Below, piece after piece: positions 61,794-64,000 of a stretch of DNA of 64,000 nucleotides. Numbering within the stretch: the first letter of the stretch is position 1; each line of letters begins with the position of its first letter. This stretch comes from Datnioides undecimradiatus (taxonomy: Eukaryota; Chordata; Actinopteri; Lobotiformes; Datnioididae). The notes beneath the pieces are model-generated. The model saw only the letters and a program-made list of their open reading frames with translations. It made no database searches and was not told the DNA's origin. The DNA lies in contig WARS01000031.1 of the NCBI GenBank assembly GCA_008933995.1, positions 4,503,979 through 4,567,978 on the forward strand, in the 5' to 3' direction. The position numbers and the translations under genes are program-made.

Positions 61794-62240
61794 TTAGTGT
61801 GACTGTGAGTTCAGCAGGGTGATTGTTTTGGGGAAGAAGCTGTCCCTGAACCGGTTTGTCCTGGTTTTGATGGACCTGTAGCGCCTTCCGGAGGGCAGCA
61901 GGTCAAACAGGGGGAAGCTAGGGTGGGAGCTGTCTCCTATGATGCGCTCAGCCCTGCTTAGGCAGCGGGAGGTGTAGATGGCCTTCAGGGAGGGGAGGGG
62001 GCACCCGATGATCTTCTCTGCTGTGCTGATCACTCTCTGGAGCCTTTTCCTATCTGCCTCGGTGCAGTGTGAGTACCACACTGTGATGCAATAAGTTAGG
62101 AGGCTCTCGATGGAACAGCGATAGAAGGTCACCAGCAGCTTCTCTCCTATGTTGTTTCTCCTGAGCACCCTCAGGAAATGTAGTCACTGCGGTGCCTTCT
62201 TAGTGACCACAGATGTGTTCGCAGTCCAAGAGAGGTCAGC
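61794..62240 (-). pseudogene. LINE ORF, C-terminal fragment
   Basis: Begins in the shifted frame (NTSVVTKKAPQ, then a TGA, then LHFLRVLRRNNIGEKLLV) and runs FYRCSIESLLTYCITVWYS, LQRVISTAEKIIGCPLPSL to the C-terminal LNSQSH. The 3' untranslated part, rich in C then T, follows to about 61680. Confidence 0.85.
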
Positions 62241-62245
62241 AGAGA

Positions 62246-62827
62246 TCATGGTGCCCAGGAACCGGAAGGTGTGGACCCTCTCCATGCAGTCGCTGTTGAT
62301 ATGGAGGGGGGCGGGTCTGCTCTGTTTTTCCTAAAGTCCAGGATGATCTCTTTTGTTTTTGTGGTGTTCAGGAACAGGTTGTTATCTGAACACCACGCTG
62401 TTAGTTTCCAGATCTCATATCTGTAGGCAGACTCGTCTTCCCCTGAGATCAGACCCACTAACGTTGTATCATCTGCGAACTTCAGTATGTAGTTGCTGGG
62501 GTGGGCTGGGCTACAATCATAGGTGTACAGGCAGTATAGCAGGGGGCTCAGCACACACCCCTGTGGGGAGCCTGTGCTGAGTGTGCGGGTGGAGGAGGAG
62601 TGGGGTCCTAGTTTAACTGTCTGAGGCCGGTTTATGAGGACGTCACTGACCCAGGAGCAGGTGGGTGGAGGGAGTCCCAGGTGACACAGTTTGATGATCA
62701 GGATCTCTGGGATAATTGGGTTGAATGCTGAGCTGTAATCAATGAAGAGCAACGTGACGTACCTCTCCCGTTGATCCAGGTGGCTCAGCGCGGTGTGAAG
62801 GGCTATGGCTATAGCATCTTCCGTGGA
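62246..62827 (-). pseudogene. LINE reverse transcriptase ORF, catalytic fragment
   Basis: Holds RT palm motifs: FIDYSSAFN (first catalytic Asp), SPQGCVLSPLLY, and FADDTTL (the YADD-type box). It is in the same frame as the preceding fragment, interrupted only by one TGA. A one-base loss near 62.31 kb, in a run of C on the transcript strand, shifts the frame after KNRADPPP. Confidence 0.85.
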
Positions 62828-63660
62828 TCAGTTCGCTCTGTAGGCGAACTGGTGTGGGTCGAGGGTGGGGGGTTTCAGGACCAGTCGCTCCAAGCACTTG
62901 GCGATGATGGGCGTGAGTGCTATGCGGCGGTAGTCCTTTAGGCTGTCTGTGGATGATTTTTTTGGCACCGGAATGATTGTGGTGGACTTCAGGCAGGGTG
63001 GATCAGTGGCCTGTGCCAGGGAGAGGTTAAATATGGTAGAGAGGACTTGTGAGAGCTGGTTGGCACAGGCTTTGAGTACCTTCCCAGGTATCCCATCCGG
63101 TCCAGCTGCTTTCCTGGGGTTTACCCCCCTAAGCACTCGTCTAACCTCTCGCTCCTGTACAGTCAGCGGCAGGGTGTTGGGAGCTGGTGGGGGTTGAGGT
63201 GGAGAGGCTGTGGGCTGATTTTTCACCTCAAAGCGGGCAAAGAAGCTGTTCAGCTCCTCTGCCAGTGAGGCACTTGTGTCCATGTTTGTGGTGTGGTGTT
63301 CTCTGAAGTTTGTGATCTGTTGTATGCCCTGCCACACCTGCCGTGGGTTGTTTTCCACTAGGTGGTCCTCAAGTTTCCTTCTGTAGTCCACCTTTGCCTT
63401 TTTGATCTCTCGCCTCAGGTCAGCTCTGGCAGCGCCATATCGGACTCTGTCCCCTGACCTGAAGGCAGCATTGCGGGCCTTTAGGAGCTTGCAGACTTGG
63501 CTGTTCATCCAGGGTTTCTGGTTAGGAAACACCTGGATACGTTTTTCCACTGTGACATTTCCCACGCAGAACTTGATGTAGGAAAGTACAGCCTCCGTAT
63601 GAGCAGCCAGGTCGTGGTGTTTAAAAACATCCCACTCCGTGTGTGAGAAACAGTCCTGAA
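62828..63660 (-). pseudogene. LINE reverse transcriptase ORF, N-terminal fragment
   Basis: Open from the truncated 5' edge (TEWDVFKHHDLAAHTEAVLS upstream of the first in-frame ATG) through RT fingers motifs to HQFAYRAN, where a TGA replaces the expected Arg codon. The next codons in the same frame (STEDAIAIALHTALSHLDQ) continue the family sequence. Confidence 0.85.
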
Positions 63661-64000
63661 GCTTATATCCAATTCAAGTTTAATGTTAAATTTATATATA
63701 CTACCACATTTTCTTTGCCTTTCTTACAAAGGATCCTGTCATAGTGAAAAAAAGTACTGCCTCATCTGAGATGTTAAGGAATGCTCAATGTTAAGATTAG
63801 CTCTCTCCATTTATCTTGGCTTAGATATCTGACCCATATTATGCAACTTGTGGAACTCCACCTGCTGCTTCTCTGCTCTGCATCACTTGGCTCCCAAATG
63901 ATATACCTCTGGTTGTAATCTCTGACCCCTGTGACCTTCACCAAACACAAAACATACTTTCAAACATGCAACAATGATTTTAGCACAATACTGCTGATCA

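Larger units (their letters stand above)
61680..63660 (-). mobile_element. 5'-truncated LINE of the CR1/L2/Rex1 group
   Basis: About 2.0 kb on the minus strand. The reverse transcriptase region carries, in order, KPWMNSQVCKLLKARNAAFR, VNPRKAAGPDGIPGKVLKAC, DYRRIALTPIIAKCLERLVL, LLFIDYSSAFNPIIP, STGSPQGCVLSPLLYCLYTY and FADDTTLVG, and it ends LLPSGRRYRSIKTRTNRFRD then SFFPKTITLLNS. The 3' end has TGCAATGACAATAAAGGC, typical of fish elements of this group. The endonuclease region is absent, so it is 5' truncated. The reading frame is broken at three places I can see: TGA stops at 62828-62830 and 62184-62186 (both where CGA Arg is expected) and a one-base loss near 62.31 kb. The copy is dead but not very old. 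Confidence 0.88.

Overview
The window is vertebrate nuclear DNA, most likely from a ray-finned (percomorph-type) fish. The evidence is a host gene split into short canonical GT-AG exons, many CA/TG microsatellites, a fish-type CR1/L2/Rex1 LINE, degenerate teleost SINE-like repeats, and a copy of the very common percomorph repeat with the TTAGCATAGCTTAGCCTGG-type core. There are no bacterial-style operons, CRISPR arrays or phage genes.

One protein-coding gene is supported. It is sbf2 (SET-binding factor 2, also called MTMR13), read on the minus strand. I located 30 consecutive coding exons from 46883 down to 450. Every junction is GT-AG and every exon phase joins, giving 4206 nt or 1402 codons with no stop or frameshift. 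The protein begins at a residue matching about position 48 of human SBF2 and runs through the three-part DENN module, the SBF2-specific middle region, the GRAM domain and the first part of the inactive myotubularin phosphatase domain. Both ends are missing: the first two coding exons lie to the right, and the rest of the phosphatase domain and the PH domain lie to the left. The exon matches are to SBF2 rather than its paralogue SBF1, judged from memory of both human proteins.

Layout: 1-16.1 kb holds the GRAM and phosphatase exons (w16-w30). 16.1-30.4 kb is two large introns split by one 69-bp exon. 30.4-34.8 kb is a dense block of nine exons (SBF2 region and end of DENN). 34.8-46.9 kb holds the N-terminal DENN exons with larger introns. 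46.9-64 kb appears to be one large 5' intron, holding a 5'-truncated minus-strand LINE at about 61.68-63.66 kb.

Points worth a second look: a symmetric 28-codon candidate cassette exon (w27); a CA repeat directly after the w7 splice donor and a UG repeat just upstream of the w19 acceptor; a retroposon tail with an inverted duplication abutting the w16 donor; a near-perfect 22-bp hairpin in an intron; and the replaced catalytic Cys and Arg of the pseudophosphatase loop. I did not find a clearly new biological system. Most short open frames here are chance frames in introns or shadows of sbf2 exons.
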